From Allium sativum (Eukaryota; Streptophyta; Magnoliopsida; Asparagales; Amaryllidaceae): DNA of 64,000 bases. Numbering within the stretch: the stretch's first letter is position 1; each line of letters begins with the position of its first letter. A model generated the notes under the pieces. That model worked only from the letters and a program-made list of their open reading frames with translations. It made no database searches and was not told where the DNA came from. The stretch covers positions 331,936,731-332,000,730 of the forward strand of contig CM060912.1 of NCBI GenBank assembly GCA_030737875.1, written 5' to 3'. A program made the translations under genes and the position numbers. Of the stretch, positions 23,153-33,870 are shown piece by piece.

Positions 23153-24475
23153 CGAGTCCCCCTTTGAGGGAGACGAGGCATTCTTACTCTCAGCATTAAC
23201 TCCTTTCATCAACATCTTCAGTTCGGCCACATAGTAGGCCCGTCCAGAAACCTGATCCCCTCTCATTACTCCAGTCCCGGCTTCGGTTGGGAACTTTAGT
23301 AACAAGCACCAAGGGGCGATACAAACTCTAAATTCAGCGAGGGCAGGTCTCCCTAAAAATGCGTTATATGGCGAATCTACGTCCAATACTACGAACTGAA
23401 GCATTCGTACTCTTCTACATTCTCCTTGCCCTAAGGTCACAGGCAACTCTATATATCCCATGGGAGCTGTCGTCGCTCCGTTGAAGCCTCTAATCCATCC
23501 TTCACAAGGTTTCAGATCTTTCGGCTCAAGCTTCATCTGATCAAATGACTTCTTGAACAAAATATTAACGGAACTTCCGTTGTCTACTAATACCTTATGG
23601 ACCAAGGCCGGCCCAATGGTGGTAGTAATAACCAACGGATCATTGGTGGGAGATTGTATCCCAGTGTTGTCTCGGCTGCGAAATACCACGTCGTCGAACA
23701 TGGTTTTCTGTTGTTTTATGGGGGCGACATCTTCCAAATCGTCACCTTCATTCACATCTAGATGCTTAGCAGCATTCACATATTGGTCCATTGACCTAAA
23801 ACTTCGGATTGCCGGGTGAGGTCCGCCTACAATGGAGTTGATGACAATTCCTTTACCTTTCTGCTGCGCTGTAGGCTTGGGAGCAGGTAGGATTTGTTTT
23901 GGAGCCTGCTCCCCTTGCCCCCTGTCCCTCGGGGCCACCTTGTACTCATCCAACTTTCCTTCACGCAGCAGCTTTTCAATTACATCCCTCAAATGCCGAC
24001 ATTCATTGGTCGAATGCCCATGAGTCCCATGAAACAAGCAAAATTTCCCTGTCGCCATTTCTTTCTCGGTCGAATCACGAGGTGGCGGTCTTTTGTACTG
24101 TATCACGTTGTACGTATCCAGATAAATATTTTCCAGGGTGTCATTCAATGGTGTATAATTCTCGTAGTTCTGGAATCGGGGTCTCTTGTTAGGGTCACTT
24201 CCCCTATTTCTGTTTCTTCTGTTACTGCTTGAATTACGGTTATTGTTGTTGTTTCCCCCACTTCCAGTATTGTTGTTTCCACCCTTGTTTCCTACATTTA
24301 CTTCAACCTTGCCAGAATTCTCCCCCGACTGTTTCACGGCGATATTACTCTGCACATTCTCCTTTGAAGCCGTCTCAGACTTTCTTTTTCGGTTGGCCCT
24401 GGCCTCCTCTCGTCGTAAATAAATATCGGCTTTTTCGTAGAATATCTCCCTTGTGGGGGTGTCTTCCCAGAAAGG
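23147..24475 (-). CDS. gag-pro: Gag C-terminal part and aspartic protease of element D
   Basis: This frame takes over from the main gag frame at about 24470-24490 through a one-base frame change. It contains a basic Asn/Gly-rich region, a C-x2-H..H..C zinc-binding motif (CLFHGTHGHSTNEC), a linker and the aspartic protease with its active-site box VLVDNGSSVNILF and the later FLGRPAL. The protease cleaves the polyprotein during particle maturation. It ends at the leaky UAG. The frame change may be a simple indel in this copy or a programmed shift. I favour an indel, because it lies inside gag rather than at a gag/pol boundary. Confidence 0.82.
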   Translation of the reverse strand, partial: PFWEDTPTREIFYEKADIYLRREEARANRKRKSETASKENVQSNIAVKQSGENSGKVEVNVGNKGGNNNTGSGGNNNNNRNSSSNRRNRNRGSDPNKRPRFQNYENYTPLNDTLENIYLDTYNVIQYKRPPPRDSTEKEMATGKFCLFHGTHGHSTNECRHLRDVIEKLLREGKLDEYKVAPRDRGQGEQAPKQILPAPKPTAQQKGKGIVINSIVGGPHPAIRSFRSMDQYVNAAKHLDVNEGDDLEDVAPIKQQKTMFDDVVFRSRDNTGIQSPTNDPLVITTTIGPALVHKVLVDNGSSVNILFKKSFDQMKLEPKDLKPCEGWIRGFNGATTAPMGYIELPVTLGQGECRRVRMLQFVVLDVDSPYNAFLGRPALAEFRVCIAPWCLLLKFPTEAGTGVMRGDQVSGRAYYVAELKMLMKGVNAESKNASSPSKGDSA

Positions 24476-25726
24476 TAGTCTTCAAATTCAGATTCAGGAT
24501 CGACTCCTTCCTTCAATGCCATCAGAATAGTGGGCTCATGCGGGTCACTGACCACAGTTACAGCCTGGTTAAAACGATCAAGATATGCCCTTAGAGATTC
24601 TCCTGGTGCCTGTTTGATTCTCGATAATTCAATAACACTCTTGGACTTTCGGGCATGTAGTCGGAACTGGTTCATGAAACGCTCGCTTAGTTCCTTGTAA
24701 TTAGAAATCGAACGAGGAGGAAGTCGGGTAAACCAGAACAATGCCACATCTTCTAGGTAGATTGGGAATGCTTTGCACTTCACTTCATCAGGGGCAGCAG
24801 CGGCATTCACGAGCCACGAATACCGCATCAAATGCTGTCCCGGATCAGCCCTTCCGTTATACTTGTCCATCTGTGGCAAGTTAAAGCGTCGGGGAAACTG
24901 GAAGTCGAGGATATCGTCGGTGAACGGAGTATGGCTTCGTTCAATGCCATAGTCTTCATTTGTATAATTCCGGCTCTCGGACATAATTCGGCGAACCATT
25001 GCCTGTACATCAGCACTAGTTAGGGGCTGCTCAGGTTCCCTGGCCCTAGTATCCGAGTTCCTTTTGGGCTCTTGCTCAGGAGATGCCCTTCTTCTTCGAG
25101 CTGCCTCTGCTCGATTCCTTTCCCTGTGCTCCCGGTCGATCTCGGGAAGAGGGGACTGGAGTCTTTGCCCCCGAGTGGGGTCATCGTTTCCTAACGCTCG
25201 TGCGATATCCTCGCGAGATCCCAAAGATCCAAATGTCAGCTGCTCCACGTTCTGAGGTCGTTCGAGTGGCCTCCGCTCGCGGGGCCTCTCTTCCTCGGAA
25301 GATGAAGATTGATCTACCGGTGTGTGACGAAACGGTGATGGAGTTCTTTTTCGACGGAGCTCACTGATCTCCCGACTCATGAGCCTCATATTTTCCTGCA
25401 TCATGAGATTAGTGCGCTCGTGAACCTTCATGGCTTCCCTCGTGCTCTCAAGCATATCAAGCAAACGCGAGAAATCTCCTTGGGTGATGGGCGCAGATGG
25501 ATTGACATGATCACCAACCCTGGTAGCTGGAATTGGAGCATTTGTAGGGACTCGAGTAGAAGTTCCAGCTTCACCCTGCATCGGGTCGGGTCGGAGGTAG
25601 GAGGTCGGATCGGATCGGAGCTGGGGTGCCTGGTCGGATCGGTATGCAGCGAGCAGCTCGGGTCGGTTTAGATTGGGGGAATGCACGGCTTCAGAGTCTC
25701 CTACCCGGATCGGATCGGAGCTCTCC
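24334..25726 (-). CDS. gag: Gag of element D, main part
   Basis: The N-terminal half is low-complexity with long Arg/Glu/Pro runs. A capsid-like core follows: FPRRFNLPQMDKYNGRADP, AFPIYLEDVALFWFTRLP, then FMNQFRLHA and ESLRAYLDRFNQA. These are conserved retrotransposon Gag (retrotrans_gag) features, and the protein assembles virus-like particles in the cytoplasm. The frame enters from solo LTR E, which interrupts the N-terminus. The true first part is at 32652-32802. Beyond about 24480 the conserved coding continues in the other frame, so the last ~45 codons of this frame are out-of-frame tail. Confidence 0.85.
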
Positions 25727-26635
25727 TGTAACAACCCGTAAAATCTGGGCCAGTTTAAAATTTTTATTTTGGCAATTTTGGCGAATTTTGATTATTTAAA
25801 ATAGATTATTTTAAATAATATCGACGAGAAATTTATTTTGAATATAATTCGAACGTATATATTATACGCGTCGTCGTTAGAATATAAATATTTATATATA
25901 ATTATAAAAGGAATAGAAAATGGCGCGGTAGTTCGATAATTCGATTTCAAACTTCAATTGAATGTACCGGGTGCAAAACAATCCGGATTTTATTGAAACC
26001 AAAAACATTAGGATCTAATTGATGATATCTTTCTAACGGATGTAAGAAACTGAGATTTCACTTTAAAAATTGAGAGATATGTCCAGTTGAAAATTCTGAA
26101 TAGTCGCTATGGAATTAAGGCCCTTAAAAATAGCAATTTTGCAAACGACCTCGGATTTCGACGAAACCAGTTTTGTTGGGTCCGTGATGATAAGTTATTG
26201 CTAGATTCCAAATTTCATAATTTTTCGAATCAATATGTGAGCGTGGCAAAGGAAAACGCGTTTGACCAGTTTCAGTTGATTTTAATCGACTGGAAAATGG
26301 CCATTTTTCCAACGGTCTCAGAATTCGACGAAACTAGTTTTGTTAGGACCGTATCGTCAATACGAATTTAGAAAATAATTTTCTGTAATTTTTAGAGTTA
26401 GTATGTGGCCCCGGTAATTTGAAATGTACGTTTAAAATTCAATATAAAGATTTATATTTTAAATTTTACGGAAATTGACTGTAACAGTCGAAATGGCTTA
26501 CGAAACCTATTCCATTGTGTCCGGGATGGGGGTAGTTAGCTAGGGGCGACACTGGTTCGGTTTGATTTGGAGTTTAAATGAAAATTCTCTTTTTAAAAGA
26601 AAAATAGAACTAAATATTAATTAAAATAATCATAT

Positions 26636-26647
26636 TTATATATACTC
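26636..26647 (+). promoter_or_regulatory. TATA box of LTR E
   Basis: TTTATATATACT is followed by a C-rich and T-rich start region and a GC-rich leader (26720-26980). It lies about 910 bp from the U3 end, similar to C (about 860 bp). Confidence 0.5.
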
Positions 26648-26980
26648 CCCCCCCCTCGTTTCTTTAAAATCAAAAAAATCGATTCAGACAAAAAAAAAAA
26701 AAAAAATAAGGGCTTCGAGCCCTAATCGTCGACGCCGCGCCGCGAGGGGGGGGTGACCCATCGCCGCCGCCCCTTCTTCCACCAGCCCCCTCCTCTTCTC
26801 GTCTCCTCCTTCAGACGACGCCCGAAACCCCCACCTCCAATCGCGAGACCCCAGTCGCGAATCCAAGCCCGAGACCCCACCACCGAAGTCGACCCCGCCT
26901 GCGCCAGTCCCACCTCCATCGAGCACCTCCTCCTCCACCGATCTGACGTCGGCGCTAGGAAGACCCCCCCCCCTCTGATT

Positions 26981-26990
26981 ACAGTAAGTG
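26981..26990 (+). promoter_or_regulatory. Candidate 5' splice site in LTR E
   Basis: ACA then GTAAGTG followed by a T-rich run; the intron would start at 26984. It ends the GC-rich leader exactly where base composition turns AT-rich, the same position as the donor in C. Confidence 0.4.
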
Positions 26991-27430
26991 TTTTTTTTAT
27001 TTTATTTTTATTTTCAATTCTGATTTTTTTTATTTATTTATTTTAAAAACTGACTTCTTTTTTTTTTTAAAAAGACATAAAAACTGAATTTTTAGCATTT
27101 AAAAACTGATTTTATTTTTAAATTTTAAAATAGACAATATCGTATTTTTAGAATAGAAGAGATCATAGTTTTAAATAGAAAAAAAAACGGAATTTTTATT
27201 GTGTATGAAGTTATGATTTTTAACTTAAAGGAAGAATTTATTTTTCTAAACAAGAAAAGAAATGTTTTTTTTATTTTGTAAAGATTATATTTTTATAACG
27301 AAAAAGATTATATTTTTAGAAGAAAAAAATATATGCTTTTTGTATGTAAAACATAGATTTTTATAAATATAAAATCCGATTTTCTTATATGAACGTTAGC
27401 AAAAAGATGTGATCTTTATAGAAGATAGAG

Positions 27431-27722
27431 AAGTAAAAATAGAATTTTTATATATTGAACTTCGATAGAAAAATAGAATTTTTATATATTGAACTTCGAT
27501 AGAAAAATAGAATTTTTATATATTGAACTTCGAAGTAAAAATAGAATTTTTATATATTGAACTTCGATAGAAAAATAGAATTTTTATATATTGAACTTCG
27601 ATAGAAAAATAGAATTTTATATATTGAACTTTGAAATAAAAATTCGATTTTTATATATTGAATAGCGAACTAAAAATTCGATTTTTATATATTGAATAAC
27701 GAAGTCAAAATTCGATTTTTAC
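27431..27722. repeat. 34-bp minisatellite in LTR E
   Basis: About eight units of AGAATTTTTATATATTGAAC plus a short CTTCGA-containing spacer, period 34. The last units diverge. Confidence 0.85.
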
Positions 27723-28822
27723 ATAGGTAGTAAAAGCGGACGACGAAGATGACGAAGATGCGATAGCAATGAAGTTTTCTATCAATGAAGAGCCGTGGAG
27801 CTAGGATAGCTAAAGGTGAGAATTTCTCACCTTTCAATTTATTTTTCTAGTTATATATATATATACTAGGATGCAGACGGTGCTTAGTAGCACCCGACAC
27901 AATCGTCCACAGACCATGGACTTGTTTGTTTGATTGTTTGGTGATTGATTGCGATATTGGTTTGAATGTGGTTTGTGATGTGAAAAATCAAATCGATAAA
28001 TTGGTTAGGATTAGACGTGCGCCGTTATAAGGCGAAGGAGTAAGGCTAGGTTAGACACTTACTCCAAATCTTGTGGTTTGCATAATAAAATTGATATGAT
28101 TGATGTGTGAATGGCGTGGGCCTTCACCAGACCGGGGATAAGGCTAGGCCTCGTCCCGTTTCTAGTATCGTGCCGTTATGCCGCCGAAATTTTCTAAAAT
28201 AAGTTAGAAAAATAAAAATATCATTTTATTTAAAGAATGAATTGAATAGAAATTCATAGGTTGAAATAAAATGTTTTATCGTTAAAAATATAATTTTTAA
28301 CGTGAAGTGAATAAAATAAAATATTCATTTATAAACCGGACGGTTTGTTTATGTACACTTATTTGAATGACATTGATTGGAACGATAAATTTTACACATC
28401 GCCCAACTGCACAACTAAAATCAGTGTTTGATTGTTTGAAACCCCACACGGGTGTTGGGATGAAATTTGAAGTTCACTCATCCTGATTGATTAAATATGT
28501 CGATCGATTGATTGACAGGCTGTTATAAGCGTTAGATATCTATATTTGATGCTTATACAGTGTAGTGCACTTTGGTTGATGGTTGATTATTTTTCAATGC
28601 TATGATACATGTGTTGTATGAAAATCCATATAATTAATTTTATATGGTAATTGATTGGGCCTCATTCCAGTTTTTAAAAAGAAATATTTGAAAAAGAAAT
28701 ATTTGAAAATAAAGAAATTTATGAAGCCGTGTTGATTAGATTGACGCCATTTTGACGTAAACGATATTTATATCGATCTTATTCATTTTAAAAATGAATA
28801 TTGAAAAGTAATCTCGAAATCG

Positions 28823-29190
28823 AAGATTTCGAAATGAATTGAATTGAAAACGATTTCGAAATGAATTGAATTGAGAACGATTTCGAAATGAATTGAATTG
28901 AAAACGATTTCGAAATGAATTTAATTGAAAACGATTTCGAAATGAATTGAATTGAAAACGATTTCGAAATGAATTGAATTGAGAACGATTTCGAAATGAA
29001 TTGAATTGAAAACGATTTCGAAATGAATTGAATTGAGAACGATTTCGAAATGAATTGAATTGAAAACGATTTCGAAATGAATTGAATTGAAAACGATTTC
29101 GAAATGAATTGAATTGAAAACGATTTCGAAATGAATTGAATTGAGATCGATTTCGAAATGAATTGAATTGAAAACGATTTCGAAAGGAAT
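28823..29190. repeat. 27-bp minisatellite in LTR E
   Basis: About 13 units of CGATTTCGAAATGAATTG plus AATTGAAAA. Because the period is a multiple of three, a false 140-codon ORF with a 9-residue repeat is open on the minus strand. Confidence 0.92.
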
Positions 29191-30100
29191 CGAATTGAAA
29201 ACGAATTCAAATGGAATTGAAAACGAATTGAAATGAATTCAAATTGAATTGAAATTTGAATTGAATAGAAATGAATTTTGAAACAAATTTATAAAGAAGA
29301 ATTCAATTTTGATTTGAATTGAAAAGGAAGTTGAAATTGCTTTTGAAACGAATTTAAAACTATTTATATAATTCGTTTTAAATAGAAATCGACGAAGTAT
29401 ATATTATATATATTATATATATAATATAATGGCCTGAATAGAACGCGCCGCGCCGCGGCAGTTCGTGAATTTCGACCATTTATTTCAAACGGACATTGCG
29501 GGAGATCCGACCGTCGGATTCTCCTAAAACCGGAACCGTTGGGTTCGTATCGAAAAGAGCTTTCTAATGAATGTTAGAAATTTGAAATCTAACGGTTGGA
29601 TTTGGAGATACGTCCAAATCAAATTCGAAAAAGGTCGCTGTAAGTGCAGTTCGATGGCCGTTGATGGAAATCGACTGTACGGGCCTTGATAAAATTATTA
29701 AAAATAGTAATAATTTGTGTAAAATCATAAGAGATGATTTGTGAAAGTTTGGGATGAAAAACTCCATAATTGAAAAGATAAAAATAGATTTTTATCGAAA
29801 TGAACTAGTTTTGAACTAGAATTATAATTCTATTTATTTTTAAATAAATAAATTGAATTTAAAAAGGGTTTTAAAAATAAACAAAATTTCCAATGATTGC
29901 ATTGGAGTGGATTTGAATCGAAATTGTCTTCGGAATATTTCGATGTTGGACTTCGTGATTATACAGGTGTTGTTATGGAAATTTGAAAGATATATATATA
30001 TATATCGTTATTTCCAATACGACATTTGTTAGTCGTAGAATTCGATGTTGAATATAAGCGGATATATTTTCTATTCAGAGCCTTGTATTGAATATCGAAT

Positions 30101-30710
30101 GTGATTTGGGTTTGTCGTGAATGGTGTCTTCACTAACACTGTTCTTGAACCCAGTTGAGAAAAGATTAAATCTTTTTATTTAGATTTAATGAAGTGTACC
30201 AATTAAATAATATTTAATTGGAATTGAATTGATATTGATTTTTGGGTTTATCGTGAACAGTGTTTTAAATAACACTTGTTCTTTAACCCGATAATTAATG
30301 AATGTGATTTGGGTTTGTCGTGAATGGTGTCTTCACTAACACTGTTCTTGAACCCAGTTGAGAAAAGATTAAATCTTTTTATTTAGATTTAATGAAGTGT
30401 ACCAATTAAATAATATTTAATTGGAATTGAATTGATATTGATTTTTGGGTTTATCGTGAACAGTGTTTTAAATAACACTTGTTCTTTAACCCGATAATTA
30501 ATGAATGTGATTTGGGTTTGTCGTGAATGGTGTCTTCACTAACACTGTTCTTGAACCCAGTTGAGAAAAGATTAAATCTTTTTATTTAGATTTAATGAAG
30601 TGTACCAATTAAATAATATTTAATTGGAATTGAATGGATATTGATTTTTGGGTTTATCGTGAACAGTGTTTTAAATAACACTTGTTCTTTAACCCGATAA
30701 TTAATGGGAT
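30101..30710. repeat. 203-bp tandem triplication in LTR E
   Basis: Three nearly identical units start at 30101, 30304 and 30507, with a partial fourth at 30711. Each unit has two related halves that begin GGGTTTGTCGTGAA or GGGTTTATCGTGAA and end TTCTTGAACCC or TTCTTTAACCC, and each half can form a hairpin. Confidence 0.92.
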
Positions 30711-31226
30711 GTGACTTTGGGTTTATCGTGAACCGTGATTTAAATGACACTGATTCTTTAACCCAGTCACAGATTAAAACTAAGTGGAGTTTTAATGAAT
30801 CTTTAATTAGATTGAAAAGATCGAGAATGGAGTATCACCAGTTTTGCTCCAGGCGATAGTTAAATCTTTAATTAGATTTGAACGTGAAATTTAGAAACTA
30901 ACTGTCGGTTAGCTAAGTAGAATGGTTTTCTGGATATTGATCTGATGTTGGTTTCGGCCTTCGGGGTTAATATTTGGGGAATTATTCTCTTGATTAATTT
31001 ACGGTTAATGACTAATGAGTTGGAATGAGGCGTATGTTGTGTTTGTGTAACACTTTTATAATATATACGCGAGTTATTCGGAAAGACCGGGTTTATCCCA
31101 TTCTGAATAACTGATACGACGATAAGTCGAAGATGAAGACGATGGTCGAAGACCGGAGGTCTTCACGTCGTTTGGGTGATAACTGATGATCTTGATTGGG
31201 CTGTACACCCAAGAAGATGGAAACAG

Positions 31227-31910
31227 TTAGTGATCGTCCAGACGTACTTGGAGATCGATGGATATGCGAGGTACTAGGTGCCTCCGGTTTCGTTCAGACC
31301 CAGAACGGACTTGTAAATGGACTGTGTGTCTGACATCGGGTTTCATTCTGTGTGACTGATATCGGTTGCATAGAATGGTTTGCCTGTGTGGCATGCTAAG
31401 ATGCAAATGATCAAGGCTTCTGTTGAAAAGCAAAGTATTGTGGTGATGATCAAAGCACGGCCTTTGTGGCGTAGCTTTGTGTAACGTTTACCTCGCGTGT
31501 TTCACACCAGGTATGAACCAAAAACGGGAGACGGACCTCAGGGAGGGCCTGCGTTTCCTCCTAGCTAGAAGTGGCGTCAGTGGTTTTACACGCCCTGACG
31601 AGTTTGACTTATGTGGTTGTTGCTGTTGCGAGGCGCCTCGGATTGATCGGTCGTTCTCGAACCGATGGAGTCATTTAGTTGGCTCGCTTACGCCCCAAAG
31701 GGCGGCGAAACGTAGTGCTCAGGCATTTTTAATCCACTCCGTGTGGACCGGCCCTGTCGCTCCAAGGGTCGATGCGTTCTGATCCTGAGACTCGGGCTAG
31801 GCAGTCTCGAATCGGTTGAGGACTATCTTTTGCCTCGGTTCATAGACGGAAATCCAATTTCCAAATACGTGACTTTGCGATTTCGATTGTATAACCTATA
31901 TATGGCGACA
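31227..31910 (+). promoter_or_regulatory. GC-richer conserved block in LTR E
   Basis: This is the counterpart of 10790-11700 and 42400-43270 in element C, ending with CCTATATATGGCGACA (31895-31910). Its conservation between otherwise diverged LTRs suggests a constrained promoter or RNA element. Confidence 0.45.
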
Positions 31911-32651
31911 TAGTGGTATGGGGCATTCATGCCGCCTATGATTGATATTTATGATTTGAAATTGTTTTATACACTATGCACTTATAATAGTATCAAATGA
32001 TTTGTTTTCAACGTATCAAGCATTCTTGGCTATTATAAGGTAAAAACCCTATCCTCCGGCTTGCGATTGCATTGTGTGATGGGACCTGGGTCTTATAATA
32101 GCTTCATTTTTCTTTATTTAGCATTGCGCTGTTGTTTTTGCACTGGTATTCTTGGGAGGAAACCCGTTCCGTGTTATACGGCGTGGTCCCTTGATTTACC
32201 TAACTTTAAAAATAAAGATTATTAACTGTTTTAGTTCTCACACCAGTCACATGACTGACCTGGAGTTTATTGTTTTAACCTAAACTCTGGGTGCCCCTAT
32301 TTTGACACGGGCAGCTAGTAGTTTTGGTTTTGCAGATTTATATTCACAGGATCCTGGTTTACAGCTGGAACGATATCCGGAAAGCTTTGTATCCGTATAT
32401 CTCTTCTAGTTGTGTATTGTATTATTTTCCGCTGCGATGTATTTAAATGTAATTTAAATCTCTGATATTTCTGTGTAATATTCGTTTATACTCTGTATAT
32501 TCTTGTAATCTGATGTATTGTTGTAATATACAATGAAATGTTCTTCTGTATGAGTTCTGTTTTGTCCTGTTCTCAAACGATAAGGCGTTTTCGAACGGTC
32601 TGGGTCGGTTTAGCGACTGATTCGGACCGAGCGAAATTCCTTGCCGTCACA

Positions 32652-32802
32652 TCTCCTCCTGCTGTCGGCTCGGATTTCCTGCATTGATTCTTCCTGCTGC
32701 TGAACTCTGCCCCCGAGACCTTGTTACAACAGCATGTTGCTGATCTTCGCCAGCTCCATTTCCTTGAACAGACTGAACTTCCTTGCCTTTTCCTTTGGCC
32801 AT
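32652..32802 (-). CDS. gag: Gag of element D, first ~50 codons
   Basis: ATG at 32800-32802 opens a Lys/Gln-rich N-terminus that stays open up to the E insertion. The frame is compatible with the gag frame entering at 25726 once one copy of the 5-bp duplication is discounted. It lies about 125 bases downstream of the primer site, a normal leader length. Insertion of E separates it from the rest of gag and alone would abolish Gag synthesis. Confidence 0.75.
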
Positions 32803-32925
32803 GAGTCTTTGACAATTACTTCAACGAATGTAAGAAAGCGGAGAAACTTAAGGATTCACTTCTTTGAACTCAATGGTCCAAAAAGTAGAAAGAGATCCCG
32901 GAAAATATAGAATTTAGATGAGGAT

Positions 32926-32942
32926 TCTCAGTGAAAGCACCA
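32926..32942 (-). promoter_or_regulatory. Primer binding site of element D
   Basis: The minus strand reads TGGTGCTTTCACTGAGA three bases after the 5' LTR end. The position and TGG start are right for a tRNA 3' end; I cannot name the tRNA with confidence. Confidence 0.6.
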
Positions 32943-32945
32943 AAA

Positions 32946-33865
32946 TGTTAGACCCAAAAGTGGTTCTAACACCCAAATTGATTTGAAACAAGATAAAATG
33001 AGATAAAAATAAAAATGAACACACAGGATTTATAGTGGTTCGGCGAACAAATGCCTACGTCCACTTATTTTTCACTATATTCAATAATTCAGTTGCAAAT
33101 ACAATGTAAGATTCACTCACAACTCACTTTTGTTCACTCAATTGACTAAAACAAGAAATAAAAGATGATTTGGATTCTCCGGGAGTAATAGAGTTCGGAT
33201 GATGGAGGTGATTGAATTCTTTAAGTGCTGAAAAAAGATCCTTCTTTTTGTCTCCAGATGGGGTATTTATAGGTATGAATTTGCTTGAGACTTGATCCGG
33301 GTCGGGCCACGTGTCATCCATCGCACTCTCTTCGGGTTCGGATGATCTATCAGGTTGACAACGCATCAAAGGGAAGGACGTTAGGGGTAGGAATTAGTCA
33401 TAGCCGGTCCGGTTCTCCAGGCGATTTTACAGGAGATTAACATGGATCATAGGTGCGGGTCGGAGGCGTGTAGGTAAGGGGTTCGGATCGGGATATCCGA
33501 TCCGAACCGGATTGGTTTGGGTGTCTCTCCTTCTCTAACCTATTCCGCTCCGCTCCAGTGTTGTGGCAAGCAGATGGCTTTCCGATCCATTCGAGATTTA
33601 GTTGCCTTCCGATCCGATTGGATATACCTTACCAATCTATTCAGTAAGAGATCACCGATCCGAACAGAGAACTCTATCCGATCCGAACCAATATGCTGCT
33701 CTAACCCGATCCGAACAGAGGACTCTATCCGATCCGAACAGCTGTAGCTATCAATCTGAATTGTAGTGTTTTCCTCCAATCCGAACCGAAGTCTTATAAT
33801 TAAAAATACCCTTCAACGTTTGGTTTCTTGACTTTGTGTTGCCCAGTTCACAAAGTGGGCTAACA
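32946..33865 (-). repeat. 5' LTR of element D
   Basis: 920 bp, with the same motifs as the 3' LTR. Compared by eye with 12856-13769 it has five substitutions and one extra 6-bp unit near 33005. Confidence 0.95.
33264..33271 (-). promoter_or_regulatory. TATA box of LTR D
   Basis: The minus strand reads CCTATAAATACCCC, a textbook plant TATA box, with about 590 bp of U3 upstream holding the CGATCCGAAC repeats. Confidence 0.7.
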
Positions 33866-33870
33866 GTCTA

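Larger units (their letters stand above)
25727..32651 (+). mobile_element. Solo LTR E (6.9 kb), relative of LTR C
   Basis: It begins TGTAACAACCCGT and ends TTGCCGTCACA, with TCTCC on both sides (25722-25726 and 32652-32656). It contains no internal domain, primer site or polypurine tract, so it is a solo LTR left by LTR-LTR recombination. It is clearly homologous to LTR C: the TGTAACAACCCG start, the GC-richer block and the TGCATTGTGTGATGGGA stretch. Many indels separate it from C, so it is another subfamily. Three tandem-repeat tracts lengthen it. Confidence 0.9.
12856..33865 (-). mobile_element. Element D: young Tat-lineage retrotransposon with antisense gene
   Basis: LTRs at 12856-13769 and 32946-33865 begin TGTTAG and end CTAACA, and the duplication GTCTA flanks them. 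The intact target is still visible in C's other LTR near 44452. Minus-strand order: primer site, gag, protease, leaky stop, RT, RNase H, second RNase H, integrase, tandem repeat, antisense gene, polypurine tract, LTR. Dual RNase H and an antisense ORF near the 3' end mark the Tat lineage (Retand/Grande-like). Without solo LTR E the element is about 14.1 kb. The LTRs differ by about 5 substitutions and a 6-bp indel. Confidence 0.93.

Noticed and set aside
19830..25671. Many plus-strand ORFs across gag-pol of D
   Set aside because: They are shadows of the minus-strand coding frames and contain no domain.
28823..29190. Possible CRISPR-like array
   Set aside because: Units are directly adjacent with no unique spacers, and the context is a plant LTR.
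28788..29210. Minus-strand ORF with a perfect 9-residue repeat
   Set aside because: It is the translation of a 27-bp minisatellite in solo LTR E; the period keeps any frame without stops open.
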